From Natronomonas salinimetallica (GTDB lineage Archaea; Halobacteriota; Halobacteria; Halobacteriales; Haloarculaceae), in the NCBI RefSeq assembly GCF_013839515.1, contig NZ_JACDNQ010000008.1, positions 50,584 to 114,583 of the forward strand: 64,000 bases of DNA, given 5' to 3'. The position numbers and the translations under genes are program-made. The notes beneath the pieces were generated by a model. It searched no databases, had not been told where the DNA came from, and worked only from the letters and a program-made list of their open reading frames with translations. Within the stretch, counting starts at the first letter, position 1, and every line of letters begins with the position of its first letter. Positions 1-8,089 of this stretch are shown here, piece after piece.

Positions 1-658
1 ACGACAGCTCTCGACCCGCCAGCGCCAGAAGATGCAACGGCTCCGTACCTGGAACGAGCGCTTCCGGACGCGTGACTCCAAGGAACGCAACCTCAAACAG
101 GCCCTCGGCGAAATCGAGCGGATGGCCTCCGCGCTCGGCCTCCCCGAAAACGTCCGCGAAACCGCAAGCGTCATCTACCGACGCGCGCTCGACGAAAACC
201 TCCTCCCCGGCCGCTCCATCGAGGGTGTCGCCACCGCCGCGCTGTACACCGCCGCGAGGCAGGCGAGCATCCCCCGTAGCCTCGACGAGATCGAGCGCGT
301 CTCCCGCGTCGATCGGATGGAGTTGACCCGCACCTACCGGTACATTATCCGGGAGCTGAACCTCGAAGTCAAGCCGGCCGCCCCCGAGAGCTACATCCCA
401 CGGTTCGTGAGCGATCTCGACCTCTCCGACGAGGTCGAGCGCCGCGCACGCGATCTCATCGAGGCGGCCCGTGGCGACGGCATCCTCTCCGGGAAGTCGC
501 CGGTCGGCCTCGCCGCCGCCGCCGTCTACGCTGCAGCATTGCTCTGCAACGAGAAAGTCACGCAAAACGACGTCAGCGACGTCGCGGACATCTCGGAGGT
601 CACCATCCGTAACCGCTACAAGGAGCTGCTGGAAGCCGGCGACGTCGTGACGGCCTAA
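1..658 (+). CDS. tfb: Transcription initiation factor TFB (5' end outside window)
   Basis: TFB, the archaeal TFIIB homologue, bridges the TBP-TATA complex and RNA polymerase. The reading frame is open to the left edge and already reads LSTRQRQKMQRL before the first internal ATG at 32, so the N-terminal zinc ribbon and B-reader lie upstream. Visible are both cyclin-like repeats (first about 20-110 residues in, second from ESYIPRF onward). The C-terminal helix-turn-helix ends in EVTIRNRYKELLE, where TFB contacts the BRE. Haloarchaea usually carry several TFB paralogues; which one this is cannot be told. The family assignment is very secure. Confidence 0.95.
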   Translation, partial: RQLSTRQRQKMQRLRTWNERFRTRDSKERNLKQALGEIERMASALGLPENVRETASVIYRRALDENLLPGRSIEGVATAALYTAARQASIPRSLDEIERVSRVDRMELTRTYRYIIRELNLEVKPAAPESYIPRFVSDLDLSDEVERRARDLIEAARGDGILSGKSPVGLAAAAVYAAALLCNEKVTQNDVSDVADISEVTIRNRYKELLEAGDVVTA

Positions 659-775
659 CCCGGCGGTATCGCAGCCGCTCGCCCGAGGCAGTGACGGCCG
701 AGTCGCGGACGCGGACCGTTTTCTCCGACCGAATCCGTGGTAAAAGCTTTCATACTAGCCGGTGTAAGAGCCGGC

Positions 776-949
776 ATGGAGACGTACGCCCGACTTCTGT
801 GTCCCGAGTGCGGTAAATCGTGGCAGAAATCGCCGGCCGAACTCCCCGACCCCGGACGGACGTTTCACTGTCCCGGGTGTCACGCGAGCCGTCGGCTCTC
901 GGAGTTCGCCCGAACGGAGCACGACCTCCAGACGCTCAAAACGTTCTGA
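776..949 (+). CDS. Small zinc-ribbon protein, 57 aa
   Basis: A 57-residue protein with two CPxC knuckles (CPECGKSW near residue 9 and CPGCHASR near residue 33), the spacing of a single zinc ribbon, followed by a short charged tail. I chose the ATG at 776 rather than the upstream GTG at 737 because the zinc knuckle then begins a few residues after the start, as in other haloarchaeal mini zinc-finger proteins. It stands alone, 117 bp after the TFB gene. Such proteins are abundant in haloarchaea; nucleic-acid or protein binding is likely but the specific role is unknown. Confidence 0.75.
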   Translation: METYARLLCPECGKSWQKSPAELPDPGRTFHCPGCHASRRLSEFARTEHDLQTLKTF

Positions 950-981
950 AGGACTTCGCCGGCCGTACTGGCGCATAAGTC

Positions 982-1545
982 TCAGTAGACGTGATACAAC
1001 AGCGCGTAGATCACGAGCCCCATACAAAAAGAGACGAGCCACAGGCCCGCGGCGACACGGCCAGCACGACGGTGATTCGTGTCCGGTATCTCCGCGGCCG
1101 GGCGCGTCTCCGCCGACAGCAGCGCATAGAAGACGAACGGAACGCAAAACACCGCGAGCGAGACGTGTACCGCAAGGAACGGCAGATAGAGGTACGTTCG
1201 GACGGTTTCGGGGCCGGGGAACTCGCTCGGGCCGAGGATGGTGACGCGGTAGAGATACAGGAGTAAAAAGGCCGCGAACAGCCCGAAACTCGCGAGCATC
1301 CGGACCCGGTGGCGGGCGACGTTCCCGCGCTGGATCTCCCTGATTCCGGCGAGGATCGTTCCGATCGCGGTCAGGCTGATGAGCGCGTTGAGGTGTGGAA
1401 CGAGCGTCAAGAGCAACGCCGAACGGGGGAGGACCCCGGCCGGGACCATCCCCAACACCGCGCCGAAGACGAGCGCGAGCGAGACGGCCGAAAGGAGTAC
1501 GGTCAGCGCCGGAATGTGTTCCCGGGCCCATTCGTGAGTCGCCAT
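982..1545 (-). CDS. DUF420 family membrane protein, 187 aa
   Basis: Predicted integral membrane protein with about five hydrophobic segments. The central HLNALISL...RHRVRM...FLLLYLYRV pattern is typical of DUF420, a family found with haem-copper oxidase and electron transport genes, but whose biochemical role is not settled. I start at the ATG at 1545 (MATHEWAREH); the longer frame from 1584 would run through a 25-bp tandem duplication and adds non-conserved residues. No respiratory oxidase genes lie next to it here. Confidence 0.75.
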   Translation of the reverse strand: MATHEWAREHIPALTVLLSAVSLALVFGAVLGMVPAGVLPRSALLLTLVPHLNALISLTAIGTILAGIREIQRGNVARHRVRMLASFGLFAAFLLLYLYRVTILGPSEFPGPETVRTYLYLPFLAVHVSLAVFCVPFVFYALLSAETRPAAEIPDTNHRRAGRVAAGLWLVSFCMGLVIYALLYHVY

Positions 1546-1915
1546 ACGCACCGTACCGGCGGCGGTGGAATAGATGTTTTTCATCGGCGGTGGAATAGAT
1601 GTTTTTCATCGGCGGCAGCTCCGTCGGTAGCGGTGGTCTCGCCGGGGTCGGTTTCGTCGGTCGCCGCATTCATTCCACGAACGCCGCGAACCGCGACCGA
1701 TCGATTCACACGCACGTCGCTGGCCGGCGGACCGCTATAGTAGAGATCGGAAGACAAGACACACTCGACCGCACGGCGGCAGTGCGATCGATGTGTACGT
1801 AGTTGCGATGTTCACTATAGGGAGGAGTATCCGACGCTATCGGCGTTGTAGAAGTTTGCGTGGGTGCTGTCTGCGAGCACCCGCACTGAATCCGGCGGCG
1901 GTGGGCCGCTAACAG
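1546..1915. other. Intergenic region with hairpins, no gene seen
   Basis: This 370-bp gap contains no convincing coding frame. It holds the 25-bp duplication at 1561-1610 and a perfect 7-bp hairpin at 1862-1882 (GGGTGCT, 7-nt loop, AGCACCC) about 34 bp beyond the 3' end of the tRNA-Leu gene. The hairpin could act in 3' processing or termination of that transcript. Two CTATAG sequences near 1734 and 1815 resemble TATA boxes but have no obvious gene attached. Confidence 0.5.
1561..1610. repeat. Perfect 25-bp tandem duplication
   Basis: Positions 1561-1585 and 1586-1610 are identical 25-bp units beginning GGCGGTGGAATAG, with five bases of a third unit following. They lie upstream of the DUF420 gene, read on its template side, between its start and the rest of the intergenic region. 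The perfect identity implies a recent duplication; it could alter promoter spacing of the DUF420 gene. Confidence 0.95.
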
Positions 1916-2000
1916 TGCGTGGGACCGGATTTGAACCGGCGGACCTCTACAGGACAGCGCCCTCAACGCTGCGCCGTTGGCCTGGCTTGGCTACCCACGC
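1916..2000 (-). tRNA. tRNA-Leu (anticodon GAG)
   Basis: An 85-nt class II tRNA with a long variable arm. The 7-bp acceptor stem pairs GCGTGGG (1994-2000, complement) with CCCACGC (1917-1923, complement), and position 1916 gives the A discriminator; CCA is not encoded. The anticodon stem CAGCG/CGCTG closes a TTGAGGG loop, giving anticodon GAG (leucine CUC/CUU). The T arm reads GGTTCAAATCC. No intron. An upstream CTTTTATTG at 2039-2047 is a plausible promoter. Confidence 0.95.
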
Positions 2001-2158
2001 ACGGTGTGTCTGTCCGCACTCTTCCGTAATTCGGGGTGCAATAAAAGGGCTTTCCTTTGATGCCGCACTCCGTCCGTCTGTCGGCGATCCGACCGGTGTG
2101 CTGTGTGGGTATCGGCGTCCCGCTTCGGATCGAGTGGCCGTCCTGGCAGGGAGGGTGT

Positions 2159-2233
2159 GTGCTCACGGCGACGGCACTCGGGCGTGCTCACGGCGACGGC
2201 ACTCGGGCGTGCTCACGGCGACGGCACTCGGGC
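2159..2233. repeat. Three perfect 25-bp tandem repeats
   Basis: Three adjacent copies of a 25-bp unit (GTGCTCACGGCG...CACTCGGGC) start at 2159, 2184 and 2209, between tRNA-Leu and the MBF1 gene. There is no sequence divergence among copies. The unit has the same length as the unrelated duplication at 1561. The tract sits upstream of the MBF1 promoter region. Confidence 0.95.
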
Positions 2234-2293
2234 GTGTCCACTGTCCGGCTCCGGTACCGCAAGTTCAAGTGCGTTCCCGAAGTTCTTCCGAAC

Positions 2294-2782
2294 ATGGCTA
2301 AATACTCCACTGGCGGCGTCGGGGGCGACTCCGGCGGTGCCTGCGAACTCTGTGGGGCCGAGGAGTCGTCGCTTTCGACCGCGACCGTCGCCGGGGCGCG
2401 ACTCGACGTCTGCAGTGAGTGTGCCCAACACGGCGAGACGGAGTCGCGGACGGACACCGGCGGGGACCGCGAACGCGAGCGCCGACGGAAGGCGGCACAG
2501 AACACCGCCAAACTCGACGACGCACGATCCGTCGAGACCGACTGGGAGGAGGGTACGGAGTACGAGGACGATCCGCTGCCGTATCTCGTCGGCGGGTACG
2601 GTGAGACCGTCGAGGAAGCCCGTCAGGCGGCGGGGCTTCAGACCGACGAGCTCGCCGGCGAGGCCGGTATCGACGAGGACGATCTCGTCGCGATCGAACA
2701 GGGCCGGGCCGCCCGCGCGAACGTCGGCGGCTCCGCGATCGAAGCCCTCGAGGAGTATCTCGGCGTCGAACTCGCCGAATAA
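2294..2782 (+). CDS. Multiprotein bridging factor 1 homologue (aMBF1), 162 aa
   Basis: Archaeal MBF1-type protein: an N-terminal zinc ribbon (CELCGAEE near residue 17 and CSECAQHG near residue 40), a charged linker, and a C-terminal Cro/XRE-type helix-turn-helix (YGETVEEARQAAGLQTDELA through IEQGRAARAN). In archaea, MBF1 is linked to TBP/TFB transcription and to translating ribosomes rather than to a phage-type operator. The ATG at 2294 places the ribbon close to the N terminus as in the family; longer frames run into the tandem repeat and were rejected. It is monocistronic, with a convergent small membrane protein downstream. Confidence 0.88.
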   Translation: MAKYSTGGVGGDSGGACELCGAEESSLSTATVAGARLDVCSECAQHGETESRTDTGGDRERERRRKAAQNTAKLDDARSVETDWEEGTEYEDDPLPYLVGGYGETVEEARQAAGLQTDELAGEAGIDEDDLVAIEQGRAARANVGGSAIEALEEYLGVELAE

Positions 2783-2860
2783 CGCCGCGGCGTGAGCAGT
2801 GTCCGGTCGCCCTCGGTGTTCTTTCGAGGGCGTCGCGTGACTGTGGGTCGTCCCCCGACG

Positions 2861-3100
2861 CTACGTCGAGGCGTTCTCCCGCCGGGCGTAGAGATACACC
2901 GGAATACCGATACAGAGCCAGACGACCGCGCCGGCCCGGATCGCGAAGTTCGCCCGCTGGCCCCACGTCATCAACTCGAACGGGAGCGAGAGCAACGCGA
3001 CGGCGGGCACACCGACGACGATGGTCAGGACGAACGTCGTCTGCATGACCCACCCGTAGTCGACGCCGTCCGGATCCGTCGTCTCGACGCGGGGCGACAT
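2861..3100 (-). CDS. DUF5822-like small two-TM membrane protein, 79 aa
   Basis: A 79-residue protein with a short polar N terminus, then two hydrophobic helices (about residues 19-41 and 53-71) and a basic C-terminal YARREN tail, so the loop between helices faces the outside if the positive-inside rule holds. It matches the pattern of the haloarchaeal DUF5822 family as I recall it; function unknown. It diverges from panB with 100 bp between starts. Confidence 0.7.
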   Translation of the reverse strand: MSPRVETTDPDGVDYGWVMQTTFVLTIVVGVPAVALLSLPFELMTWGQRANFAIRAGAVVWLCIGIPVYLYARRENAST

Positions 3101-3202
3101 GTCCCGAGTTCCGTTGCTCGGCGGGTAATCGGTTACGGTTCCGGGCCGCCGGCGGGGGTCCCGAGTGGGAGCGCTTAACCCCACCGCGGCATAGTCGGAG
3201 AT

Positions 3203-4009
3203 ATGCGAGCGAAAGACATCCGCGCGAAGGCCGGCGAGGAGCCGATCACGATGCTCACCGCCTACGACGCCCCGACTGCCCGATTGATCGACGAGGTCGG
3301 CGTCGACGTGGCGCTCGTCGGTGACTCGGTCGGCAACACCCGACTCGGCTACGAGTCGACACTCCCGGTCACCGTCGACGAGATCGCAAGCCGTACCGCG
3401 GCCGTCGCTCGGGCGACCGAGGACGCCCTCGTCGTCGCCGACATGCCGTTTCTCTCCTTCGGCGCGAGCGACGACGACGCGATCGAACGCTGTGGTCGAA
3501 TGCTGAAGGAGGCCAACGCCGACGCGGTCAAACTCGAGTGTGGTCCCCACACGGTAGAGCTGACACGGCGGCTCACGGACGTCGGGATCCCCGTGCAGGC
3601 ACACCTCGGGTTGACGCCACAGCGCGAAAACGAGACGGGACTCTACCGGCAGGGAACCGACGCGGACTCGGCCAAGGACATCCTGCGTCTCGCCCGCGAA
3701 CACGAGACGGCGGGCGCGTTTTCGCTCGTCTTAGAGCACGTCCCGGCCAACCTCGCGGGGGCGATCACGGACGCCCTGACGATCCCGACGATCGGGATCG
3801 GTGCCGGGGCCGAATGCGACGGCCAGGTGCTCGTCGTCGACGAGGTGATCGGTCTCTCCGAGGGGACGGCCCCGTTCTCGAAACGGTTCGGGGACGTCCG
3901 CGGCGAAATGAAGGAGGCGATCGCCGCCTACGCCGACGCCGTCGAGGCCGGGACGTTCCCCGGCGAGGAACACAGCCACCACGAGGACGGCCTCGACGAC
4001 GTGTACTGA
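3203..4009 (+). CDS. panB: 3-methyl-2-oxobutanoate hydroxymethyltransferase
   Basis: PanB transfers a hydroxymethyl group from methylene-tetrahydrofolate to ketoisovalerate, giving ketopantoate, the first committed step toward pantothenate and CoA. At 268 aa it is of normal length for this TIM-barrel family. Diagnostic stretches are MLTAYDAPTARLIDEVGVD, LVGDSVGN (metal ligand Asp in GDS), VKLECG, PVQAHLGLTPQ and IGIGAGAECDGQVLV. The start at 3203 sits about 25 nt after a weak A/T box. It is a single-gene unit; other pantothenate genes are not in the window. Confidence 0.96.
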   Translation: MRAKDIRAKAGEEPITMLTAYDAPTARLIDEVGVDVALVGDSVGNTRLGYESTLPVTVDEIASRTAAVARATEDALVVADMPFLSFGASDDDAIERCGRMLKEANADAVKLECGPHTVELTRRLTDVGIPVQAHLGLTPQRENETGLYRQGTDADSAKDILRLAREHETAGAFSLVLEHVPANLAGAITDALTIPTIGIGAGAECDGQVLVVDEVIGLSEGTAPFSKRFGDVRGEMKEAIAAYADAVEAGTFPGEEHSHHEDGLDDVY

Positions 4010-4194
4010 TCGATCTGCCGCGGATCGGCGTCGTTCCCGTCCCCGCTTCGGTGTTTGGAGGCCCGGGATCCGATCCCCGCCGACGATACACGGACGTCCG
4101 CGCCCGTCCGGCGGATGGCGGGCGGCGGCCTCCGGCGCTCGGGGATCGGCTCCTCCGTCGGAGCGGCGCTACGCCGCTTGCGACGCGGAGGATT

Positions 4195-4629
4195 TCATTC
4201 CCACTCGCCGTCGACGATGTCCGCTTCGGCCTGATGGGCCATGTTCACCTGGTAATCCGGTAGATGGAGCGCGAGGTCCGTCGTCGTGATGATCCCGATC
4301 GCCTTACCGTCCTCGACGACGGGCAGTTTCTTGACGCCGTTGTGGCCCATCCGCTCTGCGGCCGTCCGGACCGATTCGCTCCGACGGACGGTGACGACCG
4401 GGTCGGACATCAGCCCCTCGATGGGGGTCTCGGGAGCGCGCTCCTCGCCGACCGCGGAGACGAGATCCGACTCGGTAACGATCCCGAGGATCCTGTCATC
4501 GCCGACGACGAGCGATCCGATGCTCTCTTTCGTTAGCGTCCGGGCTGCGTCGGCCATCGTCGTGTCCGATGGCACGGATTCGACCGGCGACGACATCAAC
4601 TCCTCGACGCCCGCATCCTGTTCTGTCAT
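4195..4629 (-). CDS. CBS-domain protein, 144 aa
   Basis: Two tandem CBS motifs (residues about 10-65 and 72-130) form one Bateman module and nothing else. The landmarks are MSSPVESVPSDTTMADAA, GIVTESDLV, MSDPVVTVRRSESV and GIITTTDLAL. Such stand-alone modules usually sense adenosine nucleotides or SAM for a partner protein. The start at 4629 is preferred to upstream ATGs because CTATTATG (complement of 4654-4661) lies 25-32 nt upstream, the spacing of a leaderless haloarchaeal promoter. The partner is unknown. Confidence 0.88.
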   Translation of the reverse strand: MTEQDAGVEELMSSPVESVPSDTTMADAARTLTKESIGSLVVGDDRILGIVTESDLVSAVGEERAPETPIEGLMSDPVVTVRRSESVRTAAERMGHNGVKKLPVVEDGKAIGIITTTDLALHLPDYQVNMAHQAEADIVDGEWE

Positions 4630-4737
4630 ACTCGGACGTATCTCATCAATGTTCATAATAGTGTGGCATCTACGTCGACCCAAATCGATGTCGATGGGGA
4701 TGCCGCTGCTCATCGGGCGGGCACACGGTCGCGGCGC

Positions 4738-4820
4738 TCATACTGCCGGCTGTACTCTCCCGACGATATTCGCCACTCCGGGTGGTGAGGGTCTTGCCAG
4801 ACGTACACCCGGCAGTATCA
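4738..4820. repeat. Dispersed palindromic element, copy A (83 bp)
   Basis: Inverted-repeat element: the left end reads TCATACTGCCGGCTGTAC at 4738, and the right end read from the complement is TGATACTGCCGGGTGTACG ending at 4820. The inner part has little symmetry. The right terminal TGA is the stop codon of the zinc-finger gene at 4818-5000. Related copies lie at 15792-15865, 25951-26024 and 54081-54193. No coding capacity. Confidence 0.8.
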
Positions 4821-5000
4821 GTCGCTCCGCCCTTCCCGACACGCCGGCCCACAGAAGTGCGTCGTCGAGACCGCCCCGTCCTCGATCCGGGTGACGACTC
4901 TGTGGCCCGGTTCGTTCACGATCGGCTCCCTACAAACCGCACAGCGGGGTGCCGTCTCCTCCGTTACGTCCTCGGCGAGCTCCGATGTCGGGTCGACCAT
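4818..5000 (-). CDS. Small zinc-finger protein, 60 aa
   Basis: A 60-residue protein with CAVC (about residue 20) and CGPAC (about residue 50) metal knuckles plus conserved-looking histidines, consistent with one treble-clef or zinc ribbon. I start at MVDPTSEL (5000) because CATATG at 5025-5030 would be its TATA-like box at -27; a start at 5027 is also possible. Its stop codon TGA is the first three bases of a dispersed palindromic element. Specific function unknown. Confidence 0.72.
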   Translation of the reverse strand: MVDPTSELAEDVTEETAPRCAVCREPIVNEPGHRVVTRIEDGAVSTTHFCGPACREGRSD

Positions 5001-5068
5001 CTCGTTGCACCGTTGGGTGGCGGGCATATGAACGGTTGTGTTTCGTGAGAACGCCCTCCCGTACTCGG

Positions 5069-6415
5069 TCACTCTTCGAGCGTCGTTTCGTCGAGCGCCG
5101 CCGGTTCGGTCTCGTCGGCCTGCCGACGGACGTCGACGTGGTAGTGTTCGAGGATGTCCCGCCCCAAGAGCAGCGGATACTCCATGTGACCTCTGTCTTC
5201 GATGCTCGCCGTCACGGTGTGTTGGGTACCGCCGACGCCGACGACCAAGTCGACGACCGGCCGAGAGCGACTGGATTTCACGCTCCCGGATTTGATCTTC
5301 ACGATGTCCTTTATCGGCCCGGTGCCGATCTCGGCTGCGAGGTGGGCGTCGATGCTCGTCCGCGTCGCGCCCGTATCGGACTTCGCCATCACGGTCCGCT
5401 GGCCGCTCGTCCCCATCGTGACGACCTCCTCGACGTAGCCGATGACGGGCGTCTCCGTCGGAACCGACGTCTCGGGTTTCGGCATGCATGCCGGCCGGGA
5501 GTCGTCGAGGGTCGCCGTGAGCTCGTGAACCCGCTCGGGGTCGACGTCGCCGCCGGCCCGCTCGATGGCGAGGCGGGCGATGTGGGGCGCGGGCGAGCGG
5601 CCGGTTGCTTTAAATAGTCCCCGGAAGCCGGCCGTCGGGTTCACTTCGAGGATGTAGTAGCCGTCCTCGCCCTCGACGACGTCGACACCCGCGTAGTCGA
5701 GGCCGACCTCGTCGGTCGCCCGCTTGGCCATCGTCGCGACCGCCTCGGGCAGCTCCTCGGTCGCGTTCTCGACGCGGCCCCCCAACGCGACGTTCGTCCG
5801 CCACTCGCCGTCCGGCGCATAGCGGTTCATCGCGCCGACGATCCGCTCGCCGACGACGTAGATCCGGAGGTCGTGGTGGCGCATCTCGTCGTGTTCGATG
5901 AGCTCCTGGAGGAACGCCTGCCGTGAGCCGACCATCGGGTTGATGTGGTCGTCGGTATCGAGCTTCCAGGTACCGCCGCCGTGGGTCCCGATGGCGGTCT
6001 TGTAGACGACCTCCTCGCCGAAGCGGTCCCGGCGGGTGTTCAGTATCTCGCCCGAAAGCGCCATGAGCGCGTCGGGGACCGAAAGCCCCGCCTCCGCGAG
6101 GGCGGTCCCGGACGCGAACTTGTGCATCGCGGTCATCGTCGCCGTCGGGGTGTTCAATACCGGGCGGATCCGATCGAGCATCGTCGCCAGCCCCAGCGCC
6201 TCGGCGGGCTGTTCTTCCTTCGAGAGCAACAGCCGGTTGACGACGATGTCGACGTCGGGTTCGAGCGTCACGGTCCCGTCCTCGATGTCGACGACGGTGT
6301 TTTCCGCACGGAGCCACGCGGTCCCGCAGCCGAGGTCGTCGATCGCGTTGAGTATGGCTTTCGTCTCCTTCGAACTGTGGAGGCTGAGAACGCCGACAGT
6401 AGGTGAATCGGACAT
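5069..6415 (-). CDS. RimK-like ATP-grasp ligase fused to a RimB-type retropepsin-like protease
   Basis: A 448-aa two-domain protein. Residues 1-290 are an ATP-grasp ligase of the RimK family, with nucleotide-binding KTAIGTHGGGTW (about 139-150) and metal-binding EVNPTAGF (257-264). RimK enzymes ligate glutamate or other amino acids to a protein or small-molecule carboxylate. Residues about 325-430 carry a putative aspartyl-protease-like domain (PF05618 type), with MAKSDTGATRTSID (catalytic-type DTGA at 347-350) and LLLGRDIL near the end. It diverges from an M14-type deacylase gene whose start is 107 bp away, suggesting a shared pathway. Substrate unknown. Confidence 0.85.
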   Translation of the reverse strand: MSDSPTVGVLSLHSSKETKAILNAIDDLGCGTAWLRAENTVVDIEDGTVTLEPDVDIVVNRLLLSKEEQPAEALGLATMLDRIRPVLNTPTATMTAMHKFASGTALAEAGLSVPDALMALSGEILNTRRDRFGEEVVYKTAIGTHGGGTWKLDTDDHINPMVGSRQAFLQELIEHDEMRHHDLRIYVVGERIVGAMNRYAPDGEWRTNVALGGRVENATEELPEAVATMAKRATDEVGLDYAGVDVVEGEDGYYILEVNPTAGFRGLFKATGRSPAPHIARLAIERAGGDVDPERVHELTATLDDSRPACMPKPETSVPTETPVIGYVEEVVTMGTSGQRTVMAKSDTGATRTSIDAHLAAEIGTGPIKDIVKIKSGSVKSSRSRPVVDLVVGVGGTQHTVTASIEDRGHMEYPLLLGRDILEHYHVDVRRQADETEPAALDETTLEE

Positions 6416-6521
6416 ACCGTGGGTGCGTTTGGTTTCGGCAAAACACTGCCGGTCCGGCTACGGGGCGGGACTCCGCCCCGGCGGACAGCGCTCTTATAGC
6501 CTTCCGCGTCGTGGCTCGGAT

Positions 6522-7535
6522 GTGTCCGCGAGATTCACCTACGACGGCGGGGCCGTCGACCCCGGCGAGACCGCCAACGTCCGTTTCACCGTCAGCGAGA
6601 CGTACCTGGGCGATCCGGTCCGGGTTCCCGTCACCGTCGTCAACGGCGAACACGAGGGGCCGACGCTCTGTCTGTCCGCCGCCGCCCACGGCGACGAACT
6701 CAACGGAATCGAGATCGTTCGGGAGGTCGCCCACGAGTGGGATCACTCGGATCTCTGCGGGACGCTCGTCTGTCTGCCGGTTCTCAACGTCCCCGGCTTC
6801 ATCGCCCAACAGCGGTACCTGCCGATCTACGACCGCGATCTTAACCGGTCGTTTCCGGGCGACGACTCGACGACGAGCGCAAAGCGGATCGCGGCCCGGG
6901 TGTTCGAGAACTTCATCCGGCCATGCGACGTCGGGCTGGATTTTCACACGTCGACGCGCGGCCGGACGAACATGCTTCACGTCCGTGCCGACATGGACGA
7001 TCCGTCGGTCGCTCGGGTCGCGAACGCGTTCGCCTCGAACGTCATCATCGCCGGCGAGGGGCCGAGCGGATCGTTGCGCCGTGAGGCGAGCGCCGCCGGC
7101 ACGTCGACGATCACGGTCGAACTCGGCGAGGCCCACCGGTTTCAGCGACCGCTCATCGACGCGGCGCTGGAGGGCGTCCTCTCGGTGATGTCGGAGTTCG
7201 GCATGTCGGAGACCGACCCGGTCAAGTGGCCCGGCTGGCGAACCGTCATCGACGCCGCGGAGGAGAAGACGTGGCTCCGGGCGGACACGGGCGGCCTCGT
7301 CGAGATGCACAACGACCGCGGCTCGCTGGTCGAGGCCGGCGACCCGGTCTGCACGATCACGAACCCGTTCAAGACCGACGTGACGACCGTCGAAGCGCCC
7401 TTTACCGGCGTGCTCATCGGCGTCCTCGAAAACCCCCTCGTCTACCCGGGCAACCCACTCTGTCATCTCGTGGCCCTCGACGGACCGACGCTTCGGGCGT
7501 TCCGCCGGAGCCGCCGCGCCCCGAGCGAACCATAA
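6522..7535 (+). CDS. Succinylglutamate desuccinylase/aspartoacylase-family (M14) hydrolase
   Basis: A 337-aa zinc hydrolase of the AstE/AspA branch of M14. Zinc ligands and active-site signs are SAAAHGDELNG (HxxE), YDRDLNRSFPG, LDFHTSTRGR and VELGEAH; the C-terminal third has the small beta domain (APFTGVLIGV) seen in the family. It starts at GTG 6522: TTATAG at 6494-6499 lies exactly at -27, so the transcript is probably leaderless. The divergent RimK/protease gene suggests that it removes or trims the amide product of that ligase. A T-run at 7538-7543 is a likely terminator. Confidence 0.87.
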   Translation: MSARFTYDGGAVDPGETANVRFTVSETYLGDPVRVPVTVVNGEHEGPTLCLSAAAHGDELNGIEIVREVAHEWDHSDLCGTLVCLPVLNVPGFIAQQRYLPIYDRDLNRSFPGDDSTTSAKRIAARVFENFIRPCDVGLDFHTSTRGRTNMLHVRADMDDPSVARVANAFASNVIIAGEGPSGSLRREASAAGTSTITVELGEAHRFQRPLIDAALEGVLSVMSEFGMSETDPVKWPGWRTVIDAAEEKTWLRADTGGLVEMHNDRGSLVEAGDPVCTITNPFKTDVTTVEAPFTGVLIGVLENPLVYPGNPLCHLVALDGPTLRAFRRSRRAPSEP

Positions 7536-7636
7536 CCTTTTTTAATTAGGTAGCCCTCAGTCCGATTCTTATAAATTCAGAACGGGAATATGTACGCGCG
7601 AACGGGCTCACGATCGGAAAGAAATGCCGCCGAACG

Positions 7637-7670
7637 CCTGCGAGACGTTCGCAGGTAGTAACTACTATAC
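7637..7670 (+). promoter_or_regulatory. sdhC promoter with upstream palindrome
   Basis: A perfect inverted repeat CCTGCGA-gacgt-TCGCAGG (7637-7655) lies immediately before the TATA-like CTACTATAC (7662-7670), which is at -27 relative to the sdhC ATG (7696). This geometry suits a repressor or activator acting at the sdh promoter. A second TATA candidate, CTTATAAATT near 7570, would give a leader containing the palindrome. Confidence 0.55.
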
Positions 7671-7695
7671 CAGCGGGGTACCGACCATACGATGC

Positions 7696-8088
7696 ATGAG
7701 TCAATCGTACGACCGAGGTCTGATAGAGGACTTCGGGCGGTGGCAGGAGTTCTCCGCCGGCATGTGGGCTTGGATATTCCACAAGTTCACCGGCTGGGTA
7801 CTCATCGGCTACCTCTTTACACACGTGGCGGTGTTGAGCACCGCCACCGTGGACGGGGCGACGTATACACAGACGCTCCAGGGGCTCGAGAGCCTGCTTA
7901 TCGTCCGGTTCCTCGAGGTCGGCCTGCTCGCGGTCGCCGCCTTTCACATCCTCAACGGCATCCGCTTGCTCTTCGTCGACCTGGGCGTTGGACTGGAGGC
8001 ACAGGACAAGGCGTTCTACGCCGCACTGATAGGAACCGCGGCCATCGCGGTCGCGAGTATCCCGACGTTCCTCCTGGGGGCGTTCTGA
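7696..8088 (+). CDS. sdhC: Succinate dehydrogenase, cytochrome b subunit
   Basis: First gene of sdhCDBA. The 130-aa protein has three membrane helices, with a haem-binding type histidine environment ([21 protein letters not shown]) and a second conserved [13 protein letters not shown] segment matching the SdhC/SdhD superfamily. With SdhD it anchors the dehydrogenase and passes electrons to menaquinone. The ATG at 7696 fits the TATA box at -27; longer frames lack homology. It is followed after one base by sdhD. Confidence 0.92.
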   Translation: MSQSYDRGLIEDFGRWQEFSAGMWAWIFHKFTGWVLIGYLFTHVAVLSTATVDGATYTQTLQGLESLLIVRFLEVGLLAVAAFHILNGIRLLFVDLGVGLEAQDKAFYAALIGTAAIAVASIPTFLLGAF

Positions 8089-8089
8089 C

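Noticed and set aside
755-1669. 304-codon minus-strand frame over the DUF420 gene
   Set aside because: It overlaps the DUF420 and zinc-ribbon genes in another frame, is Arg/Pro-rich in the way GC-rich shadow frames are, and includes the tandem duplication.
2159-2233. CRISPR-like array at the 25-bp repeats
   Set aside because: Copies are directly adjacent with no spacers; simple tandem repeat.
2298-3053. 251-codon minus-strand frame across the MBF1 gene
   Set aside because: Shadow of MBF1, with strongly arginine-rich composition and no recognisable motif.
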